A DNA stretch of 64,000 nucleotides from Streptomyces sp. HM190 (lineage in GTDB: Bacteria; Actinomycetota; Actinomycetes; Streptomycetales; Streptomycetaceae). The stretch is taken from contig NZ_CP047318.1 of NCBI RefSeq assembly GCF_009857135.1, positions 186,001 through 250,000 of the forward strand, given 5' to 3'. A program made the translations under genes and the position numbers. Shown in pieces: positions 9,348 to 19,545 of this stretch. The notes under the pieces were generated by a model, which was given only the letters and a program-made list of their open reading frames with translations, ran no database searches and was not told the origin of the DNA. Position 1 is the stretch's first letter; every line of letters begins with the position of its first letter.

Positions 9348-10217
9348 ATGACCGAGTACCGGATGGACCAGACACTCACCCTCGGACCCGTCACGCTGAC
9401 GGTGGCCGACCTCGAACGCAGCACGCGCTACTACACGCAGCTCGCAGGCTTCCGCCTCCTCGACCGCCAATCACAGCGAGCACAACTGGGCGTGGAGGGA
9501 CGGGTGCTGGTCGACCTGCACGAGGTCGCCGGGGCCATCGCGCCGCCGCCCTCCAGCCCCGGGCTCAGCCACTTCGCCCCGCTCGTGCCCACCCGGGCGG
9601 ACGTGGCCCGCTTCACCCAGCGGCACCTGGACGCAGGACTCGACGTCGACCCGCGCGACCACGTCGTAAGCCAGTCCTGCTACGTGACCGATCCCGACGG
9701 CCACACGATAGAGGTGACCTGGGCCTGCCCGCAGGAGCAATGGCAGTGGACCGACGAGGGCCTGCCCGTCGTGGTCTCCACCCCGATCGCTGTGCAGGAC
9801 CTCCTCGACGAGCCCGGCGCGAGCACGCCCGCACCCCTGCCGGCGGGAACGCAGATGGGGCATGTCCAACTCAAGGCGACCGACGCCGCCCTCAGCCGCA
9901 CCAAGCCGTTCTACCGCGACCTGCTGGGCCTGGAGGTCTACGCCCGCTCGGGAGACGGGTTCATCGGCGTCGGCGTGAGCGACTACCGCAGCCTCCTCGT
10001 CCTCACCACCCGGTTCAGCCCGCAGGGAGGCACGCCCGCGGGACCCGACACCGCCCGGCTCACCTGCGTCGACCTGCTCCTCACCGATCCGGAGGCGATC
10101 GAGCAGCTGGCCGAACGCCTCACCGCCGCCGGCCACTCCCACCAGCGCACAGGAACCAGTCTGACCACACACGACCCCTCCGGGAACCCGCTGCGCTTCT
10201 CTGAAGCTTCCCCATGA
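9348..10217 (+). CDS. Two-domain VOC dioxygenase (CatE/MhqO-like)
   Basis: Vicinal-oxygen-chelate protein, 289 residues, with two consecutive glyoxalase/extradiol-dioxygenase repeats. The first starts at LGPVTLTVADLERSTRYY near residue 10 and the second at MGHVQLKATDAALSRTKPFY near 170. Motif YVTDPDGHTIEVTW near 111 carries one metal-ligand region, while the second domain ends with HDPSGNPLRF. Length and layout resemble CatE/MhqO ring-cleavage dioxygenases. Start ATG follows GAAAGG at a 6-nt spacing. Last gene of the TetR-linked operon; 180 bp separate it from the reductase. The set parallels the MhqR-controlled hydroquinone defence genes of Bacillus (inference). Confidence 0.85.
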   Translation: MTEYRMDQTLTLGPVTLTVADLERSTRYYTQLAGFRLLDRQSQRAQLGVEGRVLVDLHEVAGAIAPPPSSPGLSHFAPLVPTRADVARFTQRHLDAGLDVDPRDHVVSQSCYVTDPDGHTIEVTWACPQEQWQWTDEGLPVVVSTPIAVQDLLDEPGASTPAPLPAGTQMGHVQLKATDAALSRTKPFYRDLLGLEVYARSGDGFIGVGVSDYRSLLVLTTRFSPQGGTPAGPDTARLTCVDLLLTDPEAIEQLAERLTAAGHSHQRTGTSLTTHDPSGNPLRFSEASP

Positions 10218-10234
10218 TCTTGGACACGCGTCGG

Positions 10235-10433
10235 TTATGCCGCGAGGGCGTGTTGATGCCGCTGTCTGGTCTCGGCTGGGGTGAGGTAGCCGAAGATCTT
10301 GTGCTTGTGCAGGCGGCGGTTGCAGAAGGTCACGACGAAGGTGAAGACCTCGGCGCGGGCGGCGGCCCGGTCGGGCCAGTCGGGCCGGTCGGGCCGGTCG
10401 GGCCGGATGAGGGTGCCGATCTCTTCCTTGAGC
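10235..10433 (-). pseudogene. C-terminal remnant of an IS3/IS481-type transposase
   Basis: On the minus strand the frame reads LKEEIGTLI, then a PDR repeat, AAARAEVFTFVVTFCNRR and LHKHKIFGYLTPAETRQ, then stops at 10235. This is the C-terminal end of a DDE integrase-core transposase. An in-frame stop lies just upstream of LKEEIG and no N-terminal domain or terminal repeats are visible. A 9-bp tandem repeat (GGTCGGGCC units, 10367-10407) lies inside it and adds extra Pro-Asp-Arg units. Confidence 0.75.
10367..10407. repeat. 9-bp tandem repeat (GGTCGGGCC)n
   Basis: About four head-to-tail copies of GGTCGGGCC, one with an A for G change. They lie inside the transposase remnant and encode PDR/PDW units on the minus strand, keeping the remnant frame open. 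Probably replication slippage in decaying DNA. Confidence 0.8.
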
Positions 10434-10552
10434 TGTCAGCAGGAAGCGGAGCTTCAGATCACTGCGTGCCGTCACGGCTCCCCTGGCTCACATCGGCCAC
10501 GTCGGCAAGGGTCGTTCCGCATGAGGATCTCACGTCATCGAGCCGCTCCTGA

Positions 10553-11131
10553 TCAGGATGGACTTCCGTCGGCCTTCCCGTGCCGGCGGCGGTCTATGTC
10601 GTGACCGATTTCCTCGGCCCAGGCACGGATGGCGGGCCAGTCACGGTAGTCGCCGTAGCGCAGCCCCATGGCCTGGAACTTCACGCGCCCGGCCCGTGTC
10701 AGGTGCTCCGGTTCGATCACCCCTGAGAACATACGGTGGCCACGTGGACGCAGTTGGCCGGCCAAACCGCCGATCACATGGCTTTCCTCCCTGGCGACCA
10801 GCGCTTTCCACGGACCGCGCAGGGCAGCCGGCATCCCCACGCTGAAGAGCCACACGTCCCGACCGGCGAGCAGAGCGGCGTTCGTGTGGACGAAGGCCAG
10901 GGCCTGGGGCAGCCATGCCATGTCGTGGACCGCGCTGCCTACGACGAACACGTCGTAGGCGCTCGGATCGCCCACGGCCTCGGCGGGAAGGGCCTCGGTT
11001 CTGATGCCCCGATCTGCCAGCCGGGCCGCAAGGTGAGTCGCGATACTCCTGGTCGACCCGTGGACACCTGCGTACACCACCACCGCATGCGGTCTGCCCG
11101 CTCCCGGGAGAGGGTGAGGAGTCACGCTCAT
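10553..11131 (-). CDS. Flavodoxin-domain protein (HemG-like)
   Basis: Flavodoxin-fold protein of 192 residues. The FMN-phosphate loop is VVVYAGVHGSTRSIATHLA near residues 16-34. A flavodoxin-type core follows (YDVFVVGSAVHDMAWLPQAL near 63-82, VWLFSVGMPAAL near 97). Such proteins resemble menaquinone-dependent protoporphyrinogen oxidase (HemG) or general FMN electron carriers. The ATG at 11131 is preceded on its strand by scrambled MFS-gene remains, so its native promoter may have been rearranged. Function in vivo uncertain. Confidence 0.78.
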   Translation of the reverse strand: MSVTPHPLPGAGRPHAVVVYAGVHGSTRSIATHLAARLADRGIRTEALPAEAVGDPSAYDVFVVGSAVHDMAWLPQALAFVHTNAALLAGRDVWLFSVGMPAALRGPWKALVAREESHVIGGLAGQLRPRGHRMFSGVIEPEHLTRAGRVKFQAMGLRYGDYRDWPAIRAWAEEIGHDIDRRRHGKADGSPS

Positions 11132-11133
11132 GT

Positions 11134-11420
11134 TCACCAGTCTCGTCCACCTCGTGTCGTGCAGCGACCCGCGGGGATGGAGAGGGCGGCGAAGACGGTG
11201 TATGTGACGTAGGTCGCGGAGAGGTTCCAGCCGGCCAGGGACGGGAAGCCGGCGGCGATGGCCCCGTTGGCGATCCGCTGCGCGGAAGCGGCCACGCCCA
11301 GAGCCGCGGCGCGGATGCGGTCGGGGAACATCTCGCCCGGGAACACCCACACGACCACGCCCCAGGCCAGGGCGGAGTTGGCCCTCGCCCCGGACTTCCG
11401 GTCCTTCGCCGAAAGGCTTG
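11134..11420 (-). pseudogene. C-terminal remnant of an MFS sugar transporter
   Basis: The minus-strand frame contains WVFPGEMFPDRIRAAALGVA followed by RIANGAIAAGFPSLAGWNLS and TYVTYTVFAALSIP. This is the last helices of an MFS sugar-porter protein, including the characteristic PGEMFP-RIRA loop. The N-terminal helices are absent; upstream residues (SARALSTSRAEASLSAKDRK) do not fit the family. It stops just before the flavodoxin-like gene. A truncated relic. Confidence 0.7.
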
Positions 11421-11547
11421 CCTCCGCCCGTGATGTCGAGAGCGCGCGTGCGGAGGAAACACCCGCCTGATCGCGCTCTTGAGCGAAAGAGCGCGCATCC
11501 GCGACTGCGAGATCTCCGCCACTGACCCTCGACAGCACGGCAGAGGC

Positions 11548-11565
11548 TGCCTGATGCGGCACTAG
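11548..11565. repeat. Half copy of an intergenic inverted-repeat element
   Basis: TGCCTGATGCGGCACTAG matches 17 of 18 bases of the right arm of the inverted repeat at 34039-34079 (there TGCCTGACGCGGCACTAG). The terminal CTAG supplies the stop codon (TAG on the minus strand) of the subtilase gene ending at 11562. The matching left arm is missing here, so this is a truncated copy next to transposon and MFS debris. Confidence 0.65.
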
Positions 11566-13361
11566 AAGGTCAGGTTCCAGGCATCGATCTTGCCTGTGTC
11601 GGAGGCGGCGTTGTCGTTGACGCGCAGCCTCCAGGTGCCGTTCGCGACCTCCGAGGAGGCGTTCACGGTGTAGGTCTGGGTGATGTTGTCGGCGCTTCCG
11701 CCAGCGCGGTTGTGCAGGTTGTAGACGGTGCCGCCCGGCGCCACCAGGTCGACCTTCAGGTCACCGATGTAGGTGTGCTTGATGTCCACAGCCACCTTGA
11801 GGGTGGCCGGGGCGTTGCCAGTCACACCGGTCACGGCGATCGGGCTCTCCACGGTCGCGTTGTCGCTGATGGCGAAGTCCGCGACGTTCTCGAAGTACTT
11901 GCCGGTCGGCGGGGTGGTCCCGACGGCCTTCAGGGCGTCGACCTGTCCCTCGCCGAAGAACGAGTTGTTGGCCGTGGTGCCCGTGCAGCGGCTGTCCGAG
12001 GGGCAGGCGATGTCGTTGGCCTGGGTGGCCAGCCTGGCGCGGAGCTGTGCTGGGGTGATGCCCGGTTCGGCGCTGGCGATGAGTGCCGCCACGCCGGCCA
12101 CATGCGGGGTGGCCATCGAGGTGCCGCTCTTGCTGCCGTAGCCGCCGCCGGGGACGGTGGAGTACACGTTGCTGCCCGGCGCCGCGACGTCGATGACACC
12201 CTGACCGTAGTTGGAGAACGAGGCCTTGGTGACGCCGGTGCCGTTGGCCGCGACCGTGACCACGCCCGGCAGTTCGGTCGGAAGGTCGAGGCAGGCGTTG
12301 GTGATGGTGCGGGTGACCGGTGTCGAGTCGTTCGGGCTCGCGGAGTCGGTCGTCTTGTGGGCGAGGTCGTAGTTCTCGTTGCCCGCGGCGGCGATCTGGA
12401 GGGAGCCCTTGCCCTCGGCGTACTCCTGGGCGCGTTCGACGCCCTCGATGATGGCGGCCTGGTCGATGTTGTCCGGGCAGTTGAACTGCCACGGGTCGGT
12501 GTAATAGCTGTTGTTGGTGACCTTGAAGCCGTGGTCACCGGCCCAGACGAAGCCGCAGATGGTGTTCTCGGCGAAGAAGAAGGAACTGCCCGGCTCGGCG
12601 ACCCGGACCGCGGCGATCTTCACGCCGGGGGCCACGCCCACCACGCCCTTGCCGTTCTTGGCTGCAGCGACGGTGCCCGCTACGTGGGTCCCGTGCGTGC
12701 CGATGTCCCGCCAGGCGCCGGCACGCGTGTCGGGCTTGCCGTAGGCGCAGGAGACCGAGTCGGCCGCGTCGAAGTTGGGCGCCAGGTCCTGGTGCTGGTC
12801 GTCCACACCGGTGTCCAGGATGCCGACCGTGACGGAGGCGGAGCCTGGGTTCACGGCCCAGGCCTGGTCGGCCTTGATCTGGCTCATGTCGGCCCGGACC
12901 GGTTCCCCGGCCGGGGTCGTGGCCTGGGCCGGATTTGCCGGGAGTGCCGGGTTGTAGGCGTCGGCCGGGACGTCCGAGGTGCGCGTGGCGCCGACCTGCT
13001 GCACGCCGGCGACGGCGCGCATGGTGGCGGCGAACCCGCTGGCCGCCGAGTGGGCGACGATCACACCGATGGCGTCGAAGTCCGAGAAGACGGTGCCGCC
13101 GTTGGCCGCGATGGCGGAACGGACCGCCGAGCTGTCACCGGGGGCGGTGATCACAAGGTAGGCCCGTGTGCCGGCCACCCAGGTCGCACTCGGGGAAGCG
13201 GGCGCGGCGGTCGAAGTGGGGGCCTTGGCAGTCGACGCGGTGGAGGTGGCGACGGGAAGCGTGCCCGCGAGGGCTCCCGGGGCGCCGAACGCGAGGGCGG
13301 CACCGATCGTGGCCGCCACCACCGACGTGCGTCTGGGGCGGCTGGATATGTGGGGTATCAA
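11562..13361 (-). CDS. Secreted S8 subtilisin-like protease with P-domain
   Basis: Secreted serine endopeptidase of 599 residues. N-terminal signal peptide (about 1-32, ending GAPGALA), then a propeptide inhibitor-like region. The catalytic triad is Asp in ILDTGVDDQHQD near 182, His in GTHGTHVAGT near 222 and Ser in GTSMATPHVAG near 417. A C-terminal proprotein-convertase P domain (about 489-598) follows a GKYFENVADFAI linker. The start is TTG at 13361 because GGAGG lies five bases upstream and the signal peptide begins there; the longer open frame upstream has no signal sequence. Divergent from the catalase gene. The stop codon lies inside an intergenic repeat element. Confidence 0.9.
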   Translation of the reverse strand: MIPHISSRPRRTSVVAATIGAALAFGAPGALAGTLPVATSTASTAKAPTSTAAPASPSATWVAGTRAYLVITAPGDSSAVRSAIAANGGTVFSDFDAIGVIVAHSAASGFAATMRAVAGVQQVGATRTSDVPADAYNPALPANPAQATTPAGEPVRADMSQIKADQAWAVNPGSASVTVGILDTGVDDQHQDLAPNFDAADSVSCAYGKPDTRAGAWRDIGTHGTHVAGTVAAAKNGKGVVGVAPGVKIAAVRVAEPGSSFFFAENTICGFVWAGDHGFKVTNNSYYTDPWQFNCPDNIDQAAIIEGVERAQEYAEGKGSLQIAAAGNENYDLAHKTTDSASPNDSTPVTRTITNACLDLPTELPGVVTVAANGTGVTKASFSNYGQGVIDVAAPGSNVYSTVPGGGYGSKSGTSMATPHVAGVAALIASAEPGITPAQLRARLATQANDIACPSDSRCTGTTANNSFFGEGQVDALKAVGTTPPTGKYFENVADFAISDNATVESPIAVTGVTGNAPATLKVAVDIKHTYIGDLKVDLVAPGGTVYNLHNRAGGSADNITQTYTVNASSEVANGTWRLRVNDNAASDTGKIDAWNLTF

Positions 13362-13449
13362 TGCGTCCTCCGGAAACGGCACGGCCACGCTGAGGGCACC
13401 GGCCGGGCCGTACGAAACGAGTGGTGGATGCAAGATGTCAGGTGCATGC

Positions 13450-13479
13450 CCTTGCACGGAAGTACCTTTCCGTGCAGGG
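13450..13479. promoter_or_regulatory. Inverted repeat between protease and catalase genes
   Basis: Perfect 9-bp arms TGCACGGAA (13453-13461) and TTCCGTGCA (13468-13476) are separated by 6 nt; one G-T wobble and two further pairs extend the stem to 12 bp. It lies in the 335-bp divergent region, about 90 bp before the protease start. It could be an operator or a 5'-UTR hairpin. No regulator is identified. Confidence 0.5.
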
Positions 13480-13594
13480 ACCCCACAGAGGCGTGGCCGA
13501 AAAGGGGCGCTCACCCCGTCGGCCCCGGCCGGGTGCGAGGGGTCAGGCGGCATGAGAGCTTGGCGGCAGGCCGTGCCCAGCACGCAGGACCGGG

Positions 13595-13618
13595 GATTCG
13601 TTCGGCGCAGTCGGGTAC
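13595..13618 (+). promoter_or_regulatory. Sigma-B-type promoter motif of the catalase gene
   Basis: GATT at 13595-13598, a 14-nt spacer and GGGTAC at 13613-13618 fit the Streptomyces sigma-B consensus (GnnT, 14-16 nt, GGGTAC/T). It lies 78 nt before the catalase ATG. Stress-induced catalase genes are known sigma-B targets in Streptomyces. Not experimentally shown here. Confidence 0.55.
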
Positions 13619-13696
13619 TCGGCGCTTGATCACAGACCCCCCCACCTCCGTGGGCCTCCACGGCCGCGGCTGGTCTGAAACAGAGAGACGATAGCG

Positions 13697-15973
<2,277 letters not shown>

Positions 15974-16914
15974 CATCCCTCCGCGTCGCCGCCACGGCGG
16001 CACGGAGCCGGAACGTGTCCGCGCCCATGGGAGGGTTAGGGACACGTTCGTCCTCCCGCACGAGCGGTGCCGCCGGCCGTGGACGGCGGCACCTGCCCAG
16101 GCACAGCAGCCTCCGCCACCCGACGCCGGGCCCACGCGCCGCGCGGGCCTGCGGGCGTCGGGTGGCGGGCCAGGTCCGCAAGCAGCGTGGCGGTCTTCCC
16201 GGCAGTGCGCTCACAGCGGGTGAGTGCCCTCGTCTCGCAGCGGACAACGGCGTCGAGAGCGGCGCGGGAGGAACACCGGGTTCACCGCGACCACATGGGC
16301 CTGCGGGTACCCACCGGACTGCGCTGTGCTGCCGGCTTGCCGAGGACGTCGTTGTGCGCAGCCGTGTCCGGCACGGCCGGCAGTGTCCCGGCCGCACGAC
16401 ATCACACGGAGACAGGACCGTCCCATCACCCGCCAAGGGGCGACAGCACATCATCAGGAACGGGACTTGACGCCCTCCTAGGGGTTCGCCGTGGCTTGGT
16501 CGACGCAACACCCCTCAGGGTCTGGTGTCACGCCCGCCTCCAGAACCCGAGCTGACAGGCGGGGCCAGCTCAGGCTGTCGAAGCCGGGCGGGGTCCGCAC
16601 CATCTTCGCGACCAGGTCAACGGCACCCTGGTGCACACCTGCAACCACACCGGACTGGTGAACGGTCTGCGGAGCATCATCACCGCGTCCGCCGACGACC
16701 GACACCGCTACGCACCCGCGGGCAGGAAGCTGGTCGCCCAGCCGTTCTCCGTGACGCACGTGGCGGACGAACCTGCCTCGGAGTACGCCGCCACGCACCC
16801 ACCGCGAGCAGGCCCGGCCCCGGAATCGAAGTGCGCTGACATCCCCGGGACGTGTCCTCGCACCCCGTGACGACAAGCCGTCGCATCGCGGCGACGGCTC
16901 CCACCGTCGCCGAC
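15974..16914. other. 941-bp stretch without a recognised gene
   Basis: No reading frame here has recognisable homology or a convincing ribosome site. The only clear structure is the hairpin at 16113-16168. Minus-strand frames run through part of it (stop near 16478) but look like read-through beyond the UBP/DUF427 gene. Probably eroded accessory DNA. Confidence 0.5.
16113..16168. terminator. Long hairpin downstream of the catalase gene
   Basis: Perfect 15-bp arms CCGCCACCCGACGCC (16113-16127) and GGCGTCGGGTGGCGG (16154-16168) enclose a 26-nt GC-rich loop. It lies about 140 bp past the catalase stop and has no U-tract, as is common for Streptomyces terminators. It could also be a relic repeat. 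Confidence 0.5.
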
Positions 16915-17712
16915 TCACCACAGTTGGGTGCCCGGAGCGCCCTTGAACGGCCCCCGCACCTCCGCGGTGATCCAGCCGCCGTAGAAGTCGCCCTCCTGCG
17001 CCGTGACCTCCTCCGCGTCGACCGTGCAACGGTCCATGCGGCTCGGGTAGAAGGCGAAGAAGTCTGCGATGCGCGCATAGGCGGGCTCGGGACGGGGATA
17101 GCTCCACGCGGCGTGAGCGCGTACGTCATCTCCCACGATGACATCCCAGTACCGAGCCGCCCCCTTCCATTCGCACCAGGTCCGGCCCGCGACCGCCGGG
17201 CACAGAAACTCCCTACGGACGTCCTGCGGAGGGATGTAGAACACGGGGGGATGGCTGGTCTCCAGTACCCGGACGGCCCTGCGGGTCTCGGCCACCACCT
17301 GGCCTGCGCACTCCACCAGCACCTCACGGTCGTCCTCCCGCATAACGGGCGGCCGCGGGTAGGCCCACACCGACTCGGGCGTCCGCGGGGCGGAACGCGG
17401 CACGGGCTCCTCCAGCGGGTCCAGATACACCTCGTCCTCGTAGCACCAGGCCCATGCCCGGTCGCGTGCCAGGGCGCGTGCCACCGGGTGTGCGCTGGAG
17501 GCGAAGTGGGCCGTGGCGTGAGCGCCGGGAGAGCTGTCGCTGCAGCCCACGTGGCCGCAGGTCAGGCACAGCAGCAGGTCGGCCGGTGCGCGTCCGCGCG
17601 CCGCGCAGGAGGCGCAGGTTTCACTCAGCGGGGGTGGGTCCGCTGTCCAGGTGTGCAAGCAGGATCTGCCCGAGGGCCGTCCGCCGTCGGGCCGGGGCGT
17701 CCATCTCGTCAT
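16915..17712 (-). CDS. UBP-type zinc finger fused to DUF427
   Basis: A 265-residue two-domain protein. Residues about 18-100 form a UBP-type (ubiquitin-hydrolase-like) zinc finger: C-HTW, CASC, LLLCLTCGHVGCSDSS, HATAHF, HPVARAL and WCYEDEVYL supply the Cys/His ligands. Residues about 110-260 form a DUF427 domain, with WCEWKGAARYWDV near 180 and AWSYPRPEPAYARIADFFAF after it. Bacterial UBP fingers usually stand alone or accompany oxidoreductases; the fusion to DUF427 is unusual in my recollection. No signal peptide or membrane helix. ATG start at 17712; followed by the gene-poor stretch. Function unknown. Confidence 0.75.
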   Translation of the reverse strand: MTRWTPRPDGGRPSGRSCLHTWTADPPPLSETCASCAARGRAPADLLLCLTCGHVGCSDSSPGAHATAHFASSAHPVARALARDRAWAWCYEDEVYLDPLEEPVPRSAPRTPESVWAYPRPPVMREDDREVLVECAGQVVAETRRAVRVLETSHPPVFYIPPQDVRREFLCPAVAGRTWCEWKGAARYWDVIVGDDVRAHAAWSYPRPEPAYARIADFFAFYPSRMDRCTVDAEEVTAQEGDFYGGWITAEVRGPFKGAPGTQLW

Positions 17713-17879
17713 TGGTGATCACCGGTCTGTGCCGTCGCGATGACGTTCTTCGGCGGCACCGCACGCCGGCCCGCACTCGTGTCGGTCACGTTCTCTCCTC
17801 TGCGGTCCCTGGTCTCCCCTCTGTTTCGCCCCGACACCGCTCAGGAGATGCAGGCCACCGGGCACTGCGCCCCGCGTGG

Positions 17880-18180
17880 CTACCCTCCACGCCTCGACGG
17901 TGCGGTTCTTGTACGTGATGCCGAGGTGCGCGGCGAGGAGACGTCGGTGCCGTGGTCGTAGCGGTTGCCGTTCCTCTTGTTCAGGGCCAGTGTGGTGGCC
18001 GCGCGGGAGACCATGAGCTGGTCTGTGACGGCGGCCGGGGAGTGGTCGGTGTCGCCCGCGTAGGTGACCGTGCAGGTGACCGTGCCTCCGGTCGGCGGGG
18101 TGTCGGTGAACGAGTAGGTGCCGTCCGGCATCACCACCACGAGTGGCAGGGCCGTGCCGACGGGGTTCTCCATGTCGGTA
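17880..18180 (-). pseudogene. Fragment of a surface protein with bacterial Ig-like domain
   Basis: The minus-strand frame gives VTRTDMENPVGTALP, PDGTYSFTDTPPTGGTVTCT and VTYAGDTDHSPA. This is a bacterial Ig-like repeat followed by NKRNGNRYDHGTDVS, which then shifts frame into LAAHLGITYKNRTVEAW. It matches the middle of large secreted Streptomyces repeat proteins. Both ends are missing and there is at least one frameshift. A relic lying just beyond the terminator hairpin of the ferritin-like gene. Confidence 0.6.
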
Positions 18181-18194
18181 CGGGTCACTTGAAA

Positions 18195-18245
18195 CCACAG
18201 GCAGTCCGGCCGACCTGGGTGAGGCGTCGGCCGGACTGCCTGTGG
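18195..18245. terminator. Strong bidirectional hairpin (20-bp stem)
   Basis: A perfect 20-bp inverted repeat (18195-18214 with 18226-18245, arms beginning CCACAGGCAG and GTCGGCCGGA) with an 11-nt loop. It sits 39 bp past the stop of the ferritin-like gene and works as a probable factor-independent terminator for minus-strand transcription. Confidence 0.75.
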
Positions 18246-18283
18246 TGATGCGGGCGGCCGGTCTCCGGGGGTGGTCAGGCCGG

Positions 18284-19252
18284 TCAGCCCAGTTGGTCGA
18301 GTGCCTTCTGGAAGGCGGCTGCGTGCCCGGCCTCGTCGGCGGCGGTGTCGCGCCAGTAGCGGGCGGCCGAGGTGTCGCCGACGGCGGCGGCGCGCCTGGC
18401 GAACCGCGGATACACGGTGGTCGCCTCGTTGCGCTCCCCGGCGATGGCCGTGCGCAGGTTCACCCTCGTCGTGCGGACCAGTCCGGCCAGCACCGCCTCG
18501 CCGGCGAAGTGCTCGTGCAGTTCGACCTTGGCCGTGCCCTCCCACAGGCGGGCCAGCGCGATGTTGCCGGTCTGCCGGGCATGGGCGGCGAAGAGCATGT
18601 ACTTGGCATGGGCGAGCGCCTCACCGTGCAGGGCCGTGTCCAGGTTGGCCTTGGTACGGGCGGCCTTGACCTTCGGCGGCCCGGCGGGTACCTGCACCAC
18701 GTCGGCCTCCGGCGGCTCCGGGATGGTGCCATGGCCGGTGGTCACGGCCCTGAGGGCCGCGCGGAAGGCGTCGCGGTGGCGGCCCTCGTCCTCGGCGATC
18801 TCGCTGAAGAGCTCCGCGGCTTCGAGGTCCCCGTCCGCGCGGGCCTGCTCGGCGAAGCGGCGGTACATGACCTGGTGCTCGTATGTCTCGCCACTGATGG
18901 CCTGGCGCAGGTTATCCGCATTTGATCCAACGGTTCCGGCCAGGGCCGCCGCCTCGCGCAGGTGCTCGTTCAACTCGGTCCGCGCGGTGCTTCGGAAGAG
19001 CCTGGCGACGACTGTCAGACCTTGGCGGTCGGCCTCGGCGGCGAAGAGACCGTAGGTGGCGTAGGCGTACGCCTCGCCCGTCATCGTGGTGTTCAGGTCG
19101 GCGAGCGTCTGTGCGTGGAGAGGCCGCGCGGCGGTGTGCGACGCCGGGGACACCGCACCCTCGGCCGGGACGGCCAGAGCCGGCGCGGCAGGTACAGCCG
19201 CGACCAACGCGCACAGACCCACTACGAGCGTTCGAGTCGAATGGTGGAACAC
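18284..19252 (-). CDS. Secreted tandem ferritin-like (rubrerythrin-type) protein
   Basis: A 322-residue exported protein with a Sec-type signal peptide (about 1-27, ending APALA) and two copies of a ferritin-like four-helix domain (about 50-165 and 200-320). Glu/His-rich helices include GEAYAYATYGLFAAEAD, ELNEHLREAA, GETYEHQVMYRRFAE and EDEGRHRDAF in copy 1. GEALAHAKYMLFAAHA, KVELHEHFAGEA, GERNEATTVYPRFA and DEAGHAAAFQKAL are their copy-2 counterparts. These spacings suit a di-iron or other metal site. The GTG start has AAGGAG six bases upstream. Possibly extracytoplasmic metal binding or oxidative-stress protection (inference). Ends before a 20-bp hairpin. Confidence 0.82.
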   Translation of the reverse strand: MFHHSTRTLVVGLCALVAAVPAAPALAVPAEGAVSPASHTAARPLHAQTLADLNTTMTGEAYAYATYGLFAAEADRQGLTVVARLFRSTARTELNEHLREAAALAGTVGSNADNLRQAISGETYEHQVMYRRFAEQARADGDLEAAELFSEIAEDEGRHRDAFRAALRAVTTGHGTIPEPPEADVVQVPAGPPKVKAARTKANLDTALHGEALAHAKYMLFAAHARQTGNIALARLWEGTAKVELHEHFAGEAVLAGLVRTTRVNLRTAIAGERNEATTVYPRFARRAAAVGDTSAARYWRDTAADEAGHAAAFQKALDQLG

Positions 19253-19545
19253 GATCTTCTCCTTTCAGGGCGCACGCGTCCGGGTGCGAACGCCTCCTCC
19301 TTATGTCAGCCGCATATGCGCACCACCGCCCTTTCACGCATCCATCCCGGTGAGTGCGCACAGTAATCGCGTGCCCGAGGGCGTCGACGACGCGGTGCCG
19401 CCCGCGAACGCGCCGCGGGAGGTGGTCAGCGGCCCGCCCGGCCAGGGCTGGACCGAGTCGGTGCGGGTCCTCCTCGGTGCATTCACGGAAGCCGAACGCG
19501 CACCGCAGCCGCGCCTGGAGCCGACTACTCCACGTCACCGCCTGA

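Noticed and set aside
16478..17107. A 209-codon minus-strand frame reaching past the UBP/DUF427 gene
   Set aside because: Its upstream part is out of frame with that gene and its end has no recognisable homology or start.
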